A stretch of DNA of 55,514 bases from Candidatus Obscuribacter sp. (GCA_021772095.1 JADYXR010000068.1:1-55514); one strand, 5' to 3'; counted from the first letter of the stretch, positions 1 to 9,738 are shown. The notes: generated by a model not told the origin, from the sequence alone. Translations and numbers: made by a program.

Positions 1-198
1 TAATCTGAAAAATCACGCTCATGAATTTTGCATAACCGCTTGGAATGCAGAATTCATCGAATTCTCCCCCCGATTACTATATAGACGAATAAACCGGGTT
101 TGAGGGGAAATATGTGCGACCCAGAACGCCGAGAACGGTTTCGACCAACATCGTCCAGCGGGCTCACACCCGCTTGAACGCCGCGTTTCGACCTTTGC

Positions 199-873
199 CT
201 AAACAGCCACCAACTTATAGCCGACACCATTGACGGTGGCAATCACCGGAGCGCCGCCTGCGCCTTCCAGTTTCCGCCGCAATCGTTTGATACACGTAGT
301 AACCGCTTCCACAGTCGATTCCGACTCCGAAACCCAAACACGCTCAAGCAACGCTTCAGCAGAAAATACTTGATTGGGATGACGCATCAAAAATTCCAAC
401 AGCGCAAATTCTTTTGGAAGCAGCCGAACGTCTGCATCTCCGCGCCGCACTGTAAAACTTTCTCGTTCTAAAACTAGATCGCCGACCTTGAGCACGTCTT
501 CGACCAACAAGGGCGGTCTGCGAAGCAACGCCTTGATCCGCATACTGAGCTCCTTGCCGTGAAACGGTTTGGTCAAATAATCATCGGCACCGGCGTCGAA
601 ACCTTCTTCTTTATCGGCGATCCGATCCTTACCGGTCAGCATGAGAACCGGCGTTTTGCCGCCCATCTGGCGATGTTGTTTCAGCACCTCGACGCCTTCC
701 AGTTTCGGCAAATTCCAATCCAGCACCACAAGATCGAACTCGCTGACTTTCAGCCGATGCAGCGCCTCTTCGCCGTCTTCCACCGTTTCAACAACATGAT
801 GATCGAGCGACAGCCAATTGCGCACCAGTTTCGCCAGCGATTGATCGTCTTCAACTAATAAAATCTTCGCCAT
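199..873 (-). CDS. OmpR/PhoB-type response regulator
   Basis: A 224-residue two-component regulator. The receiver domain fills about residues 1-120: acidic pair E8/D9/D10, phosphoacceptor D52 in LVVLDWNLP, T78 in MLTGK and K100 in LTKPF. A winged-helix DNA-binding domain follows (about 125-222), ending in the usual VNGVGYKL wing. The ATG at 871-873 is preceded by GAAGG at good spacing. The gene lies 71 bases downstream of a histidine kinase on the same strand, so the pair is probably one transcript and a cognate sensor-regulator system. Phosphorylation should control promoter binding. The regulon cannot be read from the sequence. The family assignment is certain; the signal is unknown. Confidence 0.96.
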   Translation of the reverse strand: MAKILLVEDDQSLAKLVRNWLSLDHHVVETVEDGEEALHRLKVSEFDLVVLDWNLPKLEGVEVLKQHRQMGGKTPVLMLTGKDRIADKEEGFDAGADDYLTKPFHGKELSMRIKALLRRPPLLVEDVLKVGDLVLERESFTVRRGDADVRLLPKEFALLEFLMRHPNQVFSAEALLERVWVSESESTVEAVTTCIKRLRRKLEGAGGAPVIATVNGVGYKLVAV

Positions 874-944
874 CTCAACCTTCAGTATTCACATCACGAT
901 CAACCCGTCAATGAGCGCGCACCAACAGTGTATTCACATGACGC

Positions 945-2738
945 TCAACTTTCAATCGGCAATCGAAACCAAAAAAGACTACCCTTACCAGCCTCTGAAT
1001 CGACACCGATGCGACCGTGATGCCGTTCCACAATCGCCTTGCAAATCGCCAGGCCAAGCCCGGTGCCACCTTTCTTTCGATCCTCGATCGCGTCGGTCTG
1101 TTTAAAACGTTCGAAAATAAGTTCCAGTTGATCGGCGGCAATTCCTCTACCGGAATCTTTCACTTCGATCACAACTTCTGTTTCAAGCCGCTTGATGCCG
1201 ACTTCGATGGTCTGCCCTGGTTGAGAAAATTTGATCGCGTTTCCAATCAAATTGACGAGCACTTGGGTTATCCGATCGCGATCGATTTGAACGGACAGAT
1301 CGGGTTTTAAAACACTCGTATTAATTGCGATGCCATCTTTTTCCGCTATAGCAAGAACGCCTTGAACAGCCGAAGTTACCACGGAGGAGATTGGACAAGG
1401 CACTCTATTCAAATCCAATTCGCCTGATTCAATTCGTTCAACATCGAGCAAATCATTTACAAGTTTGATTAAACGAGAAACGTTTTCGTCAGCGATATCC
1501 AGGCTTTCATGCCCTTCTTCGTTCAATTCGCCAAACGCGTTGGCGGCAAGAAGGGAATGCACCATCTGAATCGAAGTCAACGGCGTTTTCAAATCATGAC
1601 TGACCATGGCGATGAAGTCGCGCTTCAAACGTTCCAACTTCTTGCGCTCGCTGATATCGTGAGCGACACAGAAAAATTCTCGTTCCTCACTCGACCAATG
1701 CACTGTCCATAACATCTCGACGGTGGAACCATCATGGCGGCGCACCGGACATTCAAAACTGTGCGCTGACTGGTTTTCCTTGATACCGGCGAGAATTGCC
1801 GCCACTTGATTAGCGAACTCAGAGGGCACAATGCTGGAAATTCTCTTACCTATCAGTTCGTCCGGAGCGAAGGACCAGAGCGCTTCGCTGGCTGGATTAA
1901 CAGCCGAGAATTTTCCGGTTTCATCAATCGAACAAATTACATCAAGCACATTGTCCACCACGGCGCGCTCCTTGCGACGAGCTTCTTCAAGCGCTTGCGC
2001 CATGTCGCGAAAGAAACGATCGAGCACAGCCATCTCATCGCCACCACGCAACTGCGGTCCGAGAGGTTCATTTGACGCCAACCTTACCGTATTCTGCATG
2101 AGCAGTTTCAATCGGTCAGTAGTGTCGCGATTAAAGAGCATTGATAGAACCAGAGCCAGAGCCACATTGAATACAGCGGCAAAAAACAAAAGCGATTCAA
2201 TGCCTTTTCGTGTTCGCGCTTGACCCTCCGCTTCGCGCTCCTGCAGCCAAACTTGATGGGCGATGGTTTCATCGCAAAGTTTATACAGTTTGTTCAAACC
2301 TTTTCGAACTTTGATCCAACTGCGCATTGTTTCGACGCGATCTTCGGCCTCAAGAGCGTTCCGCGCCTCGACCAGATTGAGGTTGGCTTCGTCGGCAATC
2401 CTGGCGATTTCATTGAGAGAAGCCATCTCAACAGGATCGTCTGTGCAGAGTTTGCGCAGCTCGTTGATCTCAGCCTTCATGTCGACAGCCGCGCCCTTGA
2501 AGGCCTTGCCAAACTCGTCACTGCCGCTGACCGATTTTAAGGTGTGAGTGAACGACCGCTCGAGCAATAAGCGCAACAGCCTGTTCAAGCTCTTCGTCAC
2601 CGCAATCGAGTGCACCTCGCGCGCGCGTTCTTGTTCCGCCTGATGGAACAGGTACGCCACGCCCGACACCACACCAAGTTCAAAGACCAGCGGAACCGCC
2701 ACTAAAATCAAAACTTTTTTCGCCAGGGTCAGCTGCAT
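945..2738 (-). CDS. membrane sensor histidine kinase with PAS domain
   Basis: The chosen start is the ATG at 2736-2738, giving 597 residues. An in-frame GTG at 2781-2783 would add 15 polar residues but has no better ribosome site. Order: N-terminal membrane segment (LILVAVPLVFELGVVSG), a helical extracytoplasmic region of about 150 residues, a second membrane segment (LLFFAAVFNVALALVLS), a HAMP-like linker, a PAS domain (VVDNVLDVICSIDETG onward), HisKA with phospho-acceptor His in MVSHDLKTPLTSI, and an HATPase domain with N box NLIGNAIKFS, DSGRGI and GTGLGLAI. The helical sensor resembles CHASE3-like modules, but that is a guess. It precedes the response regulator ending at 199 and probably phosphorylates it. 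Confidence 0.94.
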   Translation of the reverse strand: MQLTLAKKVLILVAVPLVFELGVVSGVAYLFHQAEQERAREVHSIAVTKSLNRLLRLLLERSFTHTLKSVSGSDEFGKAFKGAAVDMKAEINELRKLCTDDPVEMASLNEIARIADEANLNLVEARNALEAEDRVETMRSWIKVRKGLNKLYKLCDETIAHQVWLQEREAEGQARTRKGIESLLFFAAVFNVALALVLSMLFNRDTTDRLKLLMQNTVRLASNEPLGPQLRGGDEMAVLDRFFRDMAQALEEARRKERAVVDNVLDVICSIDETGKFSAVNPASEALWSFAPDELIGKRISSIVPSEFANQVAAILAGIKENQSAHSFECPVRRHDGSTVEMLWTVHWSSEEREFFCVAHDISERKKLERLKRDFIAMVSHDLKTPLTSIQMVHSLLAANAFGELNEEGHESLDIADENVSRLIKLVNDLLDVERIESGELDLNRVPCPISSVVTSAVQGVLAIAEKDGIAINTSVLKPDLSVQIDRDRITQVLVNLIGNAIKFSQPGQTIEVGIKRLETEVVIEVKDSGRGIAADQLELIFERFKQTDAIEDRKKGGTGLGLAICKAIVERHHGRIGVDSEAGKGSLFWFRLPIES

Positions 2739-3018
2739 TTGGACGATTCGCCTACTGTTTCTGATCGCCCCGTATGATATCACCCGGCATGTTATACCCG
2801 ACGCTGGGAACTCTGAGCCGGTGCGTCAGGTGCAAAACCGATAGTCCAGTTAAAATCCACGACGGCTGGAATCGATTGCTACAACAGGATTTCGCCCAGA
2901 CGAATTAATCCCTTGCTTGGTTTGCCAAAACTTTGCCAAAACTCTGACCGATATCTGCCAGAACCCCTGACTAAGATGAGCGCACTGGAACGAATGGCGC
3001 GCAATCGAGGGACGAAAG

Positions 3019-3837
3019 ATGGCTGTAGTTACTAAAACCGGATTGATGATACTTCTGATGTTGGCAGGAATTCTGGCAACAAGTCAGTCGGTTTTCGCGC
3101 AGCAACGCCAATTTGGTGGCTATGCCAATCGCGCGGTCGCCTACGGCAACTCCGCGCAGCGCGGAGCACGCAATGGTCTCGCGTATGTTTACCGCGGCGC
3201 AACCGGCGGACGTCCTAATTTGAACGGCACGAGCACCAACACGATGTCGTATCGCAACCATAGTCCAACCGGCATGCGCAACGGTTTGCCACCAACCAGC
3301 ATGGACAGTTTTGTTTTAAATGCAGGCTCTCACAAAGAGCACATCTACGGCGACGAAGGCGCCAACGGCATCCCACCTTACTTCGGCTTCAACCACGTTC
3401 ACCGGATCAATACCGGAATCGAAGGTGACCGAGACACAGGGCTGACCACCGGCCACGGCAGCTACTTGCCGGAAGCCTGGGGCGCCGACGAATACATCGC
3501 ACCACCCGGCGAATGGAGCCAATCCGGAGTCAACAACGGCGACCATCAATACAACCACGCAGCCGACGCACTCGATGCAGCAGCCACAGCCCAAGGCACC
3601 ACTCGCGGTGGCGCCGGTCGAATCAGCGAGGCCGACCTCGCTCAACACCCATCGCCCGGAGAAGGCTACCAGCCCATGTTTCAGCACGGCGTCTTCGTCG
3701 GATGGTGGAGCCCATCAGAAATCGCCCTCGCCCAAAAAGATTTCAAAAACGCACTGCGAAGCATCATGGCAAGCGACCGCTTCTGGGGCGATGCCTACTC
3801 AATCCGCGTAGAAATCGGCGACTTGCCCTGGCCGTAG
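3019..3837 (+). CDS. secreted protein of unknown function
   Basis: A 272-residue protein with a clear cleavable signal peptide: hydrophobic core GLMILLMLAGILA, likely cut after FA in SVFAQQ. The mature part is rich in Asn, Gly, His and Tyr, has no membrane segment, and contains Gly-Asn-rich stretches (NGTSTNTMSYRNHSPTG). I recognise no catalytic motif. AGGGA lies five bases before the ATG. It is transcribed divergently from the histidine-kinase pair, with about 280 bases between, so both could share regulation. No partner gene follows. Confidence 0.85.
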   Translation: MAVVTKTGLMILLMLAGILATSQSVFAQQRQFGGYANRAVAYGNSAQRGARNGLAYVYRGATGGRPNLNGTSTNTMSYRNHSPTGMRNGLPPTSMDSFVLNAGSHKEHIYGDEGANGIPPYFGFNHVHRINTGIEGDRDTGLTTGHGSYLPEAWGADEYIAPPGEWSQSGVNNGDHQYNHAADALDAAATAQGTTRGGAGRISEADLAQHPSPGEGYQPMFQHGVFVGWWSPSEIALAQKDFKNALRSIMASDRFWGDAYSIRVEIGDLPWP

Positions 3838-3871
3838 CAAGGGCTTGCCGAATGAGTACGTTAGTCTCTAG

Positions 3872-3901
3872 GAACTTCAAGCGCTAGCGGTTGAAAATAT
3901 T
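3872..3901. repeat. dispersed palindromic repeat, copy 1
   Basis: Bases 3876-3895 form a near-perfect 20-base palindrome, TTCAAGCGCTAGCGGTTGAA. On the complementary strand the flanks read AATATTT before it and GTTCC after it. The same core and flanks recur at 48541-48560 and, inverted, at 48629-48648, over 44 kb away. It lies 35 bases after the secreted-protein stop codon. Confidence 0.7.
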
Positions 3902-4451
3902 TCGGAGATCCGCGGCACATGCTCGCGGCACTCTCTCCAATGGCGGCATCGATATTGCAGTTCGAAGCAACGTTCGGAGCATGGTGCAGGTCCGTTGATT
4001 GATATTGACAACTGCGGGTGGTGCACACTCTCTTGTGCGCCATGCACACAGCAACAAAGTTTGGCGACAGTCCGGGTTAGCACCATATATGGCACTACTG
4101 ATATTGTCGATCTGAGCGTTTTGGTTTTTTTCTCTAGCGTAAATAAAATGTGAATGAGAGCCATTGTGCATCCACAGGTCATAAGCTCAGAATCAAATTC
4201 TAGTTTAGATTTTCATTTCAAAGAAACAAAGGAGCCAATAACCTCATCCACCAAGGCTTTTATGCTCGTCTCAGAAACAACCCCGTTGGCTTTCAGCCAG
4301 CAAGACTCAAACCATTTACCAGTTCTTTCCCAGGGTTGACTTCGCAAGCTCGTTTTCCACGCACCAGATCTCGATTGCGAGCGTAGCTCACATTCGGTTT
4401 TGGTGACGAGTGGAACTCTTTGCGCGCGTAGTCTTTTCAAGGAACCGTACC
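3896..4451. other. gene-free stretch before the MoxR operon
   Basis: About 550 bases with no supported gene. Short open frames on both strands lack ribosome sites and recognisable sequence. A GTGCACACTCTCTTGTGCGC stretch at about 4020-4040 can form a weak hairpin. A TTGACT hexamer near 4336 could be a -35 box, but I see no matching -10, so no promoter is called. Confidence 0.5.
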
Positions 4452-5441
4452 ATGAGTACTTTCCAGATCAGTCAAGACAAGGTTCAAAAGCTCGCGGCCG
4501 CGCTCAACCAGATCGTCATCGGCTGCGAACCGCAGATCGAGACCATCTGCTGCGCGCTTCTCGCCCGCGGCCATGTGTCGGCGCTCGGTGAGCCCGGCAC
4601 CGCCAAGACGCTGACGATGAAGGGCATCGCCTGGATTTTCGACGGCTCGGCCAAGTATCACCGCGAACAGCTCGTCTCGGACACCATGCCTGCCGACTTG
4701 CTCGGTGCCAACGTGTTCGTCAAGGAGCTCTCGAAGTTCAAGTACCGCTTCGGGCCGCTCAACCCGAAGACCAACTTCTTCCACGCCGACGAGATCAACC
4801 GCACGACACCGAAGACGCAATCGGCGCTCTTGCAGGCGATGGAAGAAAACGCGATCAGCTTGCCCACCGGCGTCCGCAACCTGCATGACGTGTTCATGGT
4901 GCTGGCCACGCGCAACCCGATCGACCTCGAAGGAACGTATCCCTTGCCGGCGGCGCAGCTCGACCGCTTCGCGGCCGAGATCGTCTACGACCGCTTGAAC
5001 GAAGCGGAAGAACTCGACGTCGTCGACAAGACCACTTCGGCCAGCAGCCGGCACGGCATCGACGCCAGCCTCCGCGGCATCCTGCAACTCTCGGACATCC
5101 CGGAGATGCGGGAAGCGATGCGCACGGTGCACTGCTCCCGCGAGGTCAAGCAGTACGCCGTCAAGCTCGGCTACGCCACCCGTCCGGGTGTGCTCAAGGA
5201 GCTCGACAAGTACTTCCTGGCTGGCGTGTCGGTGCGCGCGGCCCAGTGGCTCGTGCTGCTGGCGCAGGCTCGCGCCTTCTTCCACGGGCGGGATTACGTC
5301 AAGCCGGACGACGTCAAAGCGCTGGCCAAGCCAGTTCTGCGCCATCGGCTCTACCTGACTCAGGAGAAGCTGCTGCGCAACGTCAAGCCGGATGATGTGA
5401 TTCAGCAAATCGTGGACCTGGTTCCGATCGTCAAGTCTTAA
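4452..5441 (+). CDS. MoxR-family AAA+ ATPase
   Basis: A 329-residue ATPase. The ATG at 4452 follows AAGGAA at seven bases; an upstream in-frame start has no ribosome site. Walker A is GEPGTAKT, Walker B FHADEINR, sensor 1 VLATRNPID, and the MoxR hallmark EGTYPLPAAQLDRF is present. The lid carries RPGVLKELDKYF and the C-terminal helices are complete. MoxR ATPases act as chaperone-like partners of VWA-domain proteins, and this gene opens an operon with a DUF58 protein and two VWA proteins. It probably remodels or loads metal-bound VWA partners at the membrane. The physiological role (envelope stress, oxygen tolerance) is known only for distant Bat systems. Confidence 0.96.
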   Translation: MSTFQISQDKVQKLAAALNQIVIGCEPQIETICCALLARGHVSALGEPGTAKTLTMKGIAWIFDGSAKYHREQLVSDTMPADLLGANVFVKELSKFKYRFGPLNPKTNFFHADEINRTTPKTQSALLQAMEENAISLPTGVRNLHDVFMVLATRNPIDLEGTYPLPAAQLDRFAAEIVYDRLNEAEELDVVDKTTSASSRHGIDASLRGILQLSDIPEMREAMRTVHCSREVKQYAVKLGYATRPGVLKELDKYFLAGVSVRAAQWLVLLAQARAFFHGRDYVKPDDVKALAKPVLRHRLYLTQEKLLRNVKPDDVIQQIVDLVPIVKS

Positions 5442-5473
5442 GGTCGGGAGGGTCTTCCCTTCTGACCTGAGCA

Positions 5474-5496
5474 GGGACAGGCAGCGTGCCTGTCCC
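5474..5496. other. intercistronic hairpin after moxR-like gene
   Basis: A perfect 10-base stem, GGGACAGGCA with TGCCTGTCCC, closes a 3-base loop and is followed by TTTA. It could attenuate or stabilise the message between the ATPase gene and the DUF58 gene. The T-run is too short for a convincing terminator, and the operon clearly continues. Confidence 0.6.
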
Positions 5497-5553
5497 TTTA
5501 ACGCGCACCCATGCACGGTGCGTTCTTTTCTCAGACGTCAGAAGGGAACTAAC

Positions 5554-6510
5554 ATGGAATCCATAAACGAACGGCTGATGCGACTGGCCGTCCTGACCGT
5601 GGACTGCCCGATTCAGATCGCCTGGCTCTCCTCTCAGTACCAGGAGGGCGTGCGCAGCAGCCCCTACCGTGGCAACGGGCGCGACTACTGCGACTTCCGG
5701 GACTACCGCGACGGCGACAAGCCCACGCGCATCAACTGGAAGATGTACGCTCGTCGGCCGGAGAGGCTGATGGTCACTCTGCTCGAAGAAGAGCGAAACG
5801 CCTGTGTCTGCGTGCTTGCCGACATCTCGGCGGGCATGGACATGGTGAGCGTGGGGCTGTCGAAGCGCGAGCTTGCTTGCGTTCTGACCTCCTCGATCAT
5901 CCGGTCGGCGACGCGCACCAACGACTCGGCTCTGTTCGCCACCTTCGACGAACGGGGCGTCAAGCACTTCTTCGGCAGGCGCGCATCCCACGGGCTCGCC
6001 CTGGCACCGGCGGCGGTGCTGGACCAGGACAGCCCCTACCTCGATGAAGGCGCAAGCGGACTGCTTTGCGCGATGGAGCGCCTGCCGCAGTCGCGCTCTT
6101 TGGTCTTCATCCTGATCGACAACAACCACGAGTTCAGTGCCGAGGAGCTCGAACAGCTCTTCTACCTGGGCATCCGTCACGAAGTCGTTTTCATGTCCAT
6201 CTCGGACCTGCGCGAGCGCGAATTGCCCGCGACCAGACTGCTGCCGTTTCTGCCCATCCCGGGATACTTCCCCGTGATCGATCAGTCCGGCCACACCAGT
6301 TTATTGTGGACCAACAAGAACAGTCGCGAGCGGCATACCGCGCGGTTCTGCCAGCACGAGAACGAAACGATGGAAGAGCTCACCAAGCTCAACTGCCGGT
6401 TCGCCTCGCTGCACACCGAAGACGACCACCGGACCCGGCGTGCTCAGCTGACTCGAATCCTCTCGAGCCGGCGCGATCGCCTGAATCTTAACGAAGGAGA
6501 ACAGGCATGA
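5554..6510 (+). CDS. DUF58 domain protein
   Basis: 318 residues from the ATG at 5554, preceded by GAAGGGA; the upstream in-frame GTG at 5518 lacks a site. The DUF58 signature is clear: GRDYCDFRDYRDGDKPTRIN followed by WKMYARRPERLMV, then a VWA-like fold with CVLADISAGMDM, where DxSxxM stands in for the metal-adhesion motif. No membrane segment is evident. DUF58 proteins are encoded next to MoxR ATPases and are thought to be their adaptors or substrates. The stop codon overlaps the next start (ATGA), implying translational coupling. Confidence 0.93.
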   Translation: MESINERLMRLAVLTVDCPIQIAWLSSQYQEGVRSSPYRGNGRDYCDFRDYRDGDKPTRINWKMYARRPERLMVTLLEEERNACVCVLADISAGMDMVSVGLSKRELACVLTSSIIRSATRTNDSALFATFDERGVKHFFGRRASHGLALAPAAVLDQDSPYLDEGASGLLCAMERLPQSRSLVFILIDNNHEFSAEELEQLFYLGIRHEVVFMSISDLRERELPATRLLPFLPIPGYFPVIDQSGHTSLLWTNKNSRERHTARFCQHENETMEELTKLNCRFASLHTEDDHRTRRAQLTRILSSRRDRLNLNEGEQA

Positions 6511-7544
6511 TTTACGCGAACCTCTACTGCATGTTCCTGGCACTGCTGGTGGTGCCGGTCATCTACCTGAGCCGGCGCAAAGAGCGCATTAGGGTATCGA
6601 CCTCGCGGCACTACCACTCCAGCGCCGCCAGCCGACTGGTCGGTCATCTGCCGACGGTGTTCTACACGCTGGCAGTGGTACTGACCGCGGTGGCACTGAG
6701 TCGACCGCATGTGCCGGTCAACGAGACGACCAGAGCGACCGTGCAAGGGCGCGACATCATCCTCGCCCTGGACTGGTCAGGCTCGATGGCGGAGCCCTAT
6801 AAGGGCGAGCGCAAAGTGACCAAGCGCGATGCCTGGTATCACGATGCCACCAGGGATGAGAAACCGCCGGTCGACCCCGAAGAAGCTTCCACCGTCAAGG
6901 AACTGCGTCGCATCGACGCAGCCCAGGACGCCCTGGTTGCATTCGCCGAGGCCAGACAGAAACTTTCGCTCGGCGACCACATTGGGCTGATTGCCTTCGA
7001 TTACAAACCGCAGTTGCGCTGGCCGCTCGACCGCGACATCAAGCAGATTACCAGGCACGGCAGCTTCTTGCCCAGAGGCAAGGGACCGCAGGAGCTGGGC
7101 ATCGGCACTAACTTCGGCAACGAAATGCCGGGGCCGATCGACATGGCGGCCGATCACTTTGCGGCCAAGGGTAAGTCGAGCACACGAGTGCTGATCGTTC
7201 TGTCCGATGGTGAGAACGAGATCAAACCTGATGTGATGACCCGCTTATCCGGCGTCATCCGCAAAGCACGGATGAAGATGTACGTCATCGGCGTGGGAGA
7301 GAAAATCGGCAAAGGAGAACTCAGCCTCGAACGCCTCTGCCGCGACCATGGCGGAGAGGTGTTTCGCGCGGAGACGCAGGCGGACCTGGACCAGTGCTTT
7401 GAGCGTATCAATGCACTGGAATCCTCGGCCATCCCCGTCACCCAGGACAAGTCTCTGGAGCCGGTGTTTTACTACTTCCTCGCCGCGGCGATCGCTTTGT
7501 ACGTGTTGGCTATTCTTTCAGAGTCCGTGATTCTGAGTCGCTAA
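6507..7544 (+). CDS. BatA-like VWA domain membrane protein
   Basis: 345 residues overlapping the upstream gene by four bases. An N-terminal membrane segment and an SRRKERIRV region are followed by a second hydrophobic helix (VFYTLAVVLTAVALS). A VWA domain then carries an intact metal-ion adhesion motif, DWSGS, in ILALDWSGSM, and SDGENEI later. A C-terminal membrane helix (PVFYYFLAAAIALYVLAIL) closes the protein. This is the usual Bat layout, with the VWA domain on the periplasmic side between membrane helices. It probably binds extracytoplasmic partners in a complex with the second VWA protein at 8698-9738. Confidence 0.93.
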   Translation: MIYANLYCMFLALLVVPVIYLSRRKERIRVSTSRHYHSSAASRLVGHLPTVFYTLAVVLTAVALSRPHVPVNETTRATVQGRDIILALDWSGSMAEPYKGERKVTKRDAWYHDATRDEKPPVDPEEASTVKELRRIDAAQDALVAFAEARQKLSLGDHIGLIAFDYKPQLRWPLDRDIKQITRHGSFLPRGKGPQELGIGTNFGNEMPGPIDMAADHFAAKGKSSTRVLIVLSDGENEIKPDVMTRLSGVIRKARMKMYVIGVGEKIGKGELSLERLCRDHGGEVFRAETQADLDQCFERINALESSAIPVTQDKSLEPVFYYFLAAAIALYVLAILSESVILSR

Positions 7545-7548
7545 ACGC

Positions 7549-7567
7549 CTGGTCGTATGCCAGGCAA
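7549..7567. other. intercistronic hairpin
   Basis: GCCTGG and CCAGGC pair around a seven-base loop a few bases after the VWA stop codon. It is one of a series of hairpins separating genes of this operon. No T-tract follows. Confidence 0.5.
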
Positions 7568-7645
7568 AGCGGTGCTACCAATGCGCCGCTCCAAACTGGA
7601 TGCGACCGGACTTACGCTCAGAACACTTTCTTTAGGGACTTTACC

Positions 7646-8686
7646 ATGAGCGGTTTCTTTCTAACCATGGCGCGAACGATCAGGGCGACCTGCATCAACA
7701 CCGCCGCCCGCCTCAGTCACAGCGTTTCAAACACCTGGCGTAACTGCACGTTCGCCAACATCAAGCGCACCATCTGTGGTGTGCTTCGCAGCTGCAAAAA
7801 CGGCTTCCTGTTCCTCGTGCTGTCGGCATGGGGCATGGTCTGCGCGGCGTTGCGCAACACGCGCAAGACCTGCACGATCGCCAACGTCAGGCGTGCCGCG
7901 TCGGCCACGCCGGGCGTCGCGCTCAACTGCGTGAAGTTCGCCTGGTGCACGATCTGGGGCACGCCGCGTTTCCTTTTGCGCATCGTCTGCGGCACGCCGC
8001 GGTTCCTGCTTCACTGCTGCATGTTCAGCCTGCGCGCTTGCTACAACTTCGGCGTGTTGACGCTGAACTACAGCCGGCGCAACTGGAAGCCGCTGACGCT
8101 GCTCCTCTTCAGCCTGACCCTGCTGCTTATTGGTTTTGTGCGCCTGCACGACTACGACGTGCCGATGCTGAAGCCGGACTATCAGCTCGCCGGCAAAGGC
8201 AAAACCGAATACAACTTCGAGGACAAGGACGGCGCACCCGAGCCGGAGTTCATCCAACAGGACGACTGGTTTCAAAACTCCGTCGTCTTCGTCATCCACA
8301 CAAAGGGACTGGCCACCGACACAGTCGTCGGCGATCGAGTCACGGCCAAGTACAACTTCGCGCTCAGCCTCTACCATCAAGACCGCTATGAAGAGGCGGT
8401 CAAGGCGTTCAACAACGCCTATCGCGCCATGTCGGACAAAAACGGTCAGGTCAAGCGCGGCTACGAGAAGCGGGCGTCCGAAACGCAGCTGATGATCGGC
8501 AACGCGCTGTGCAACTCCGGCAAAGACGGAGAGGCAATCAACGCGTATCAGCTGAGCTTGACGTATGACCCCAACAACCTGGTCACCATCTACAACCTCG
8601 AACGACTGCTGAGCTCGGGCGGCGGTGGTGGCAAGGACAAGGGCGACAAGCCCAAGGCTTCTAACATCAACAAAACCAAAGTCTAA
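7646..8686 (+). CDS. TPR protein with Cys/Arg-rich N-terminal region (BatC-like position)
   Basis: 346 residues. The C-terminal part (about 210-320) has TPR-type helices (AKYNFALSLYHQDRYEEAVKAF and a unit around LMIGNALCNSGKDGEAINAY). A single membrane helix precedes it (PLTLLLFSLTLLLIGFV). The first 140 residues are odd: 12 cysteines spaced among Arg, Thr and Trp. There are internal duplications, NCTFANIKRTI against TCTIANVRRAA, and WGTPRFLL against CGTPRFLL. That part resembles no family I know and could be membrane-associated or metal-binding. The gene lies between the two VWA genes, where Bat operons carry a TPR gene. The tail is Gly/Lys-rich. Confidence 0.85.
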   Translation: MSGFFLTMARTIRATCINTAARLSHSVSNTWRNCTFANIKRTICGVLRSCKNGFLFLVLSAWGMVCAALRNTRKTCTIANVRRAASATPGVALNCVKFAWCTIWGTPRFLLRIVCGTPRFLLHCCMFSLRACYNFGVLTLNYSRRNWKPLTLLLFSLTLLLIGFVRLHDYDVPMLKPDYQLAGKGKTEYNFEDKDGAPEPEFIQQDDWFQNSVVFVIHTKGLATDTVVGDRVTAKYNFALSLYHQDRYEEAVKAFNNAYRAMSDKNGQVKRGYEKRASETQLMIGNALCNSGKDGEAINAYQLSLTYDPNNLVTIYNLERLLSSGGGGGKDKGDKPKASNINKTKV

Positions 8687-8697
8687 GGAGCAGGCAT

Positions 8698-9738
8698 ATG
8701 CATTTCCTACAGGAGCAAGCAGGGCTCGCCCTGCCACTTGCCCTCGTGGGCGCGCTCATCGCCTGGCTCGCTTACGCGATGCAGAGGCAGATGATCGTCG
8801 CCTGGGGAGCGGCAGACAACGCCAGTCGCTATGGCGTGCCGATCGGCAAGCGCCGTTTTGTTATCAGGGGCATTCTGGCGAGCCTGGCTCTGGCAGCCGG
8901 TATCGTCGCCCTGATGCGACCGGCGATTCAGAGCAAGCACGTCGAGTTTCACGCCGGAACGGTCGACGTCGTGGTCCTTCTCGACGTCAGCCGCAGCATG
9001 GCCGCTCGCGATTGCAGCGGGCAAAGTCGCCTGACTTGCGCCCGCCACATTCTGCGCGAGCAGATTTCGCCCTCCATGCAACACAACCAGATCGGCGTGA
9101 TTGCTTACGCCGGCAAGGCTACGCCCGTCGTTTTCCTGACCGAAGAACTCGAGACCGTCAATTGGCTCGCAGAACAAGAGCTCAAGATCTCGAGCGCACC
9201 GGGTCAGGGCAGCGCCATGGGCAAAGCCTTCGAGCTGGCGTTTCAGTACTTCGACCACGACAGCGATAAATCGCGCCGCAAGATGATCGTCCTGCTCTCC
9301 GACGGAGGCACCGACGAAGAAACGCGGCTCGAGGAAATCGTTGGTGGCATGAAGAACCGAAACGTCACACTAATCGTGATCGGGTTGGGGAGGCCGCGAC
9401 CGGCCCTCATCCCCAATGAAGAATTGGCAGAAGAAGACCGTCGATTGGCGACTGAACCGTTCTACAAAATCGATGGTCAAAATGCCATGACGTCACTTGA
9501 CGTTGCCACGCTAAACCAGCTGACCACGGCGGTCGGCGACGATGCGACCTTTGTGCCCGTGACCGCTGCCGGGGAGTTCAAATTCAAGCCCCTGGTTTCG
9601 CACATGAGCCCGAAGGAACGGGTCGGGGAGATGGAAATTTACTTCTACCCCTGCCTGGCGTTCTTCATCCTGATCTGCGTCACACCGCTACTCACGGCTC
9701 GGCGCGCGCGCTCCGTCCGTACAGCACGCGAAGTCTAA
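8698..9738 (+). CDS. BatB-like VWA domain membrane protein
   Basis: 346 residues, with AAGGAG eight bases before the ATG. The N-terminal helices are GLALPLALVGALIAWLAYA and FVIRGILASLALAAGIVALM. The VWA domain has an intact DVSRS metal-adhesion motif in VVLLDVSRSM, then a conserved Thr region and LLSDGGTDEET. A C-terminal helix (CLAFFILICVTPLL) anchors it. It is a paralogue of the protein at 6507-7544, and the two probably form a heteromeric VWA complex served by the MoxR ATPase. Confidence 0.93.
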   Translation: MHFLQEQAGLALPLALVGALIAWLAYAMQRQMIVAWGAADNASRYGVPIGKRRFVIRGILASLALAAGIVALMRPAIQSKHVEFHAGTVDVVVLLDVSRSMAARDCSGQSRLTCARHILREQISPSMQHNQIGVIAYAGKATPVVFLTEELETVNWLAEQELKISSAPGQGSAMGKAFELAFQYFDHDSDKSRRKMIVLLSDGGTDEETRLEEIVGGMKNRNVTLIVIGLGRPRPALIPNEELAEEDRRLATEPFYKIDGQNAMTSLDVATLNQLTTAVGDDATFVPVTAAGEFKFKPLVSHMSPKERVGEMEIYFYPCLAFFILICVTPLLTARRARSVRTAREV

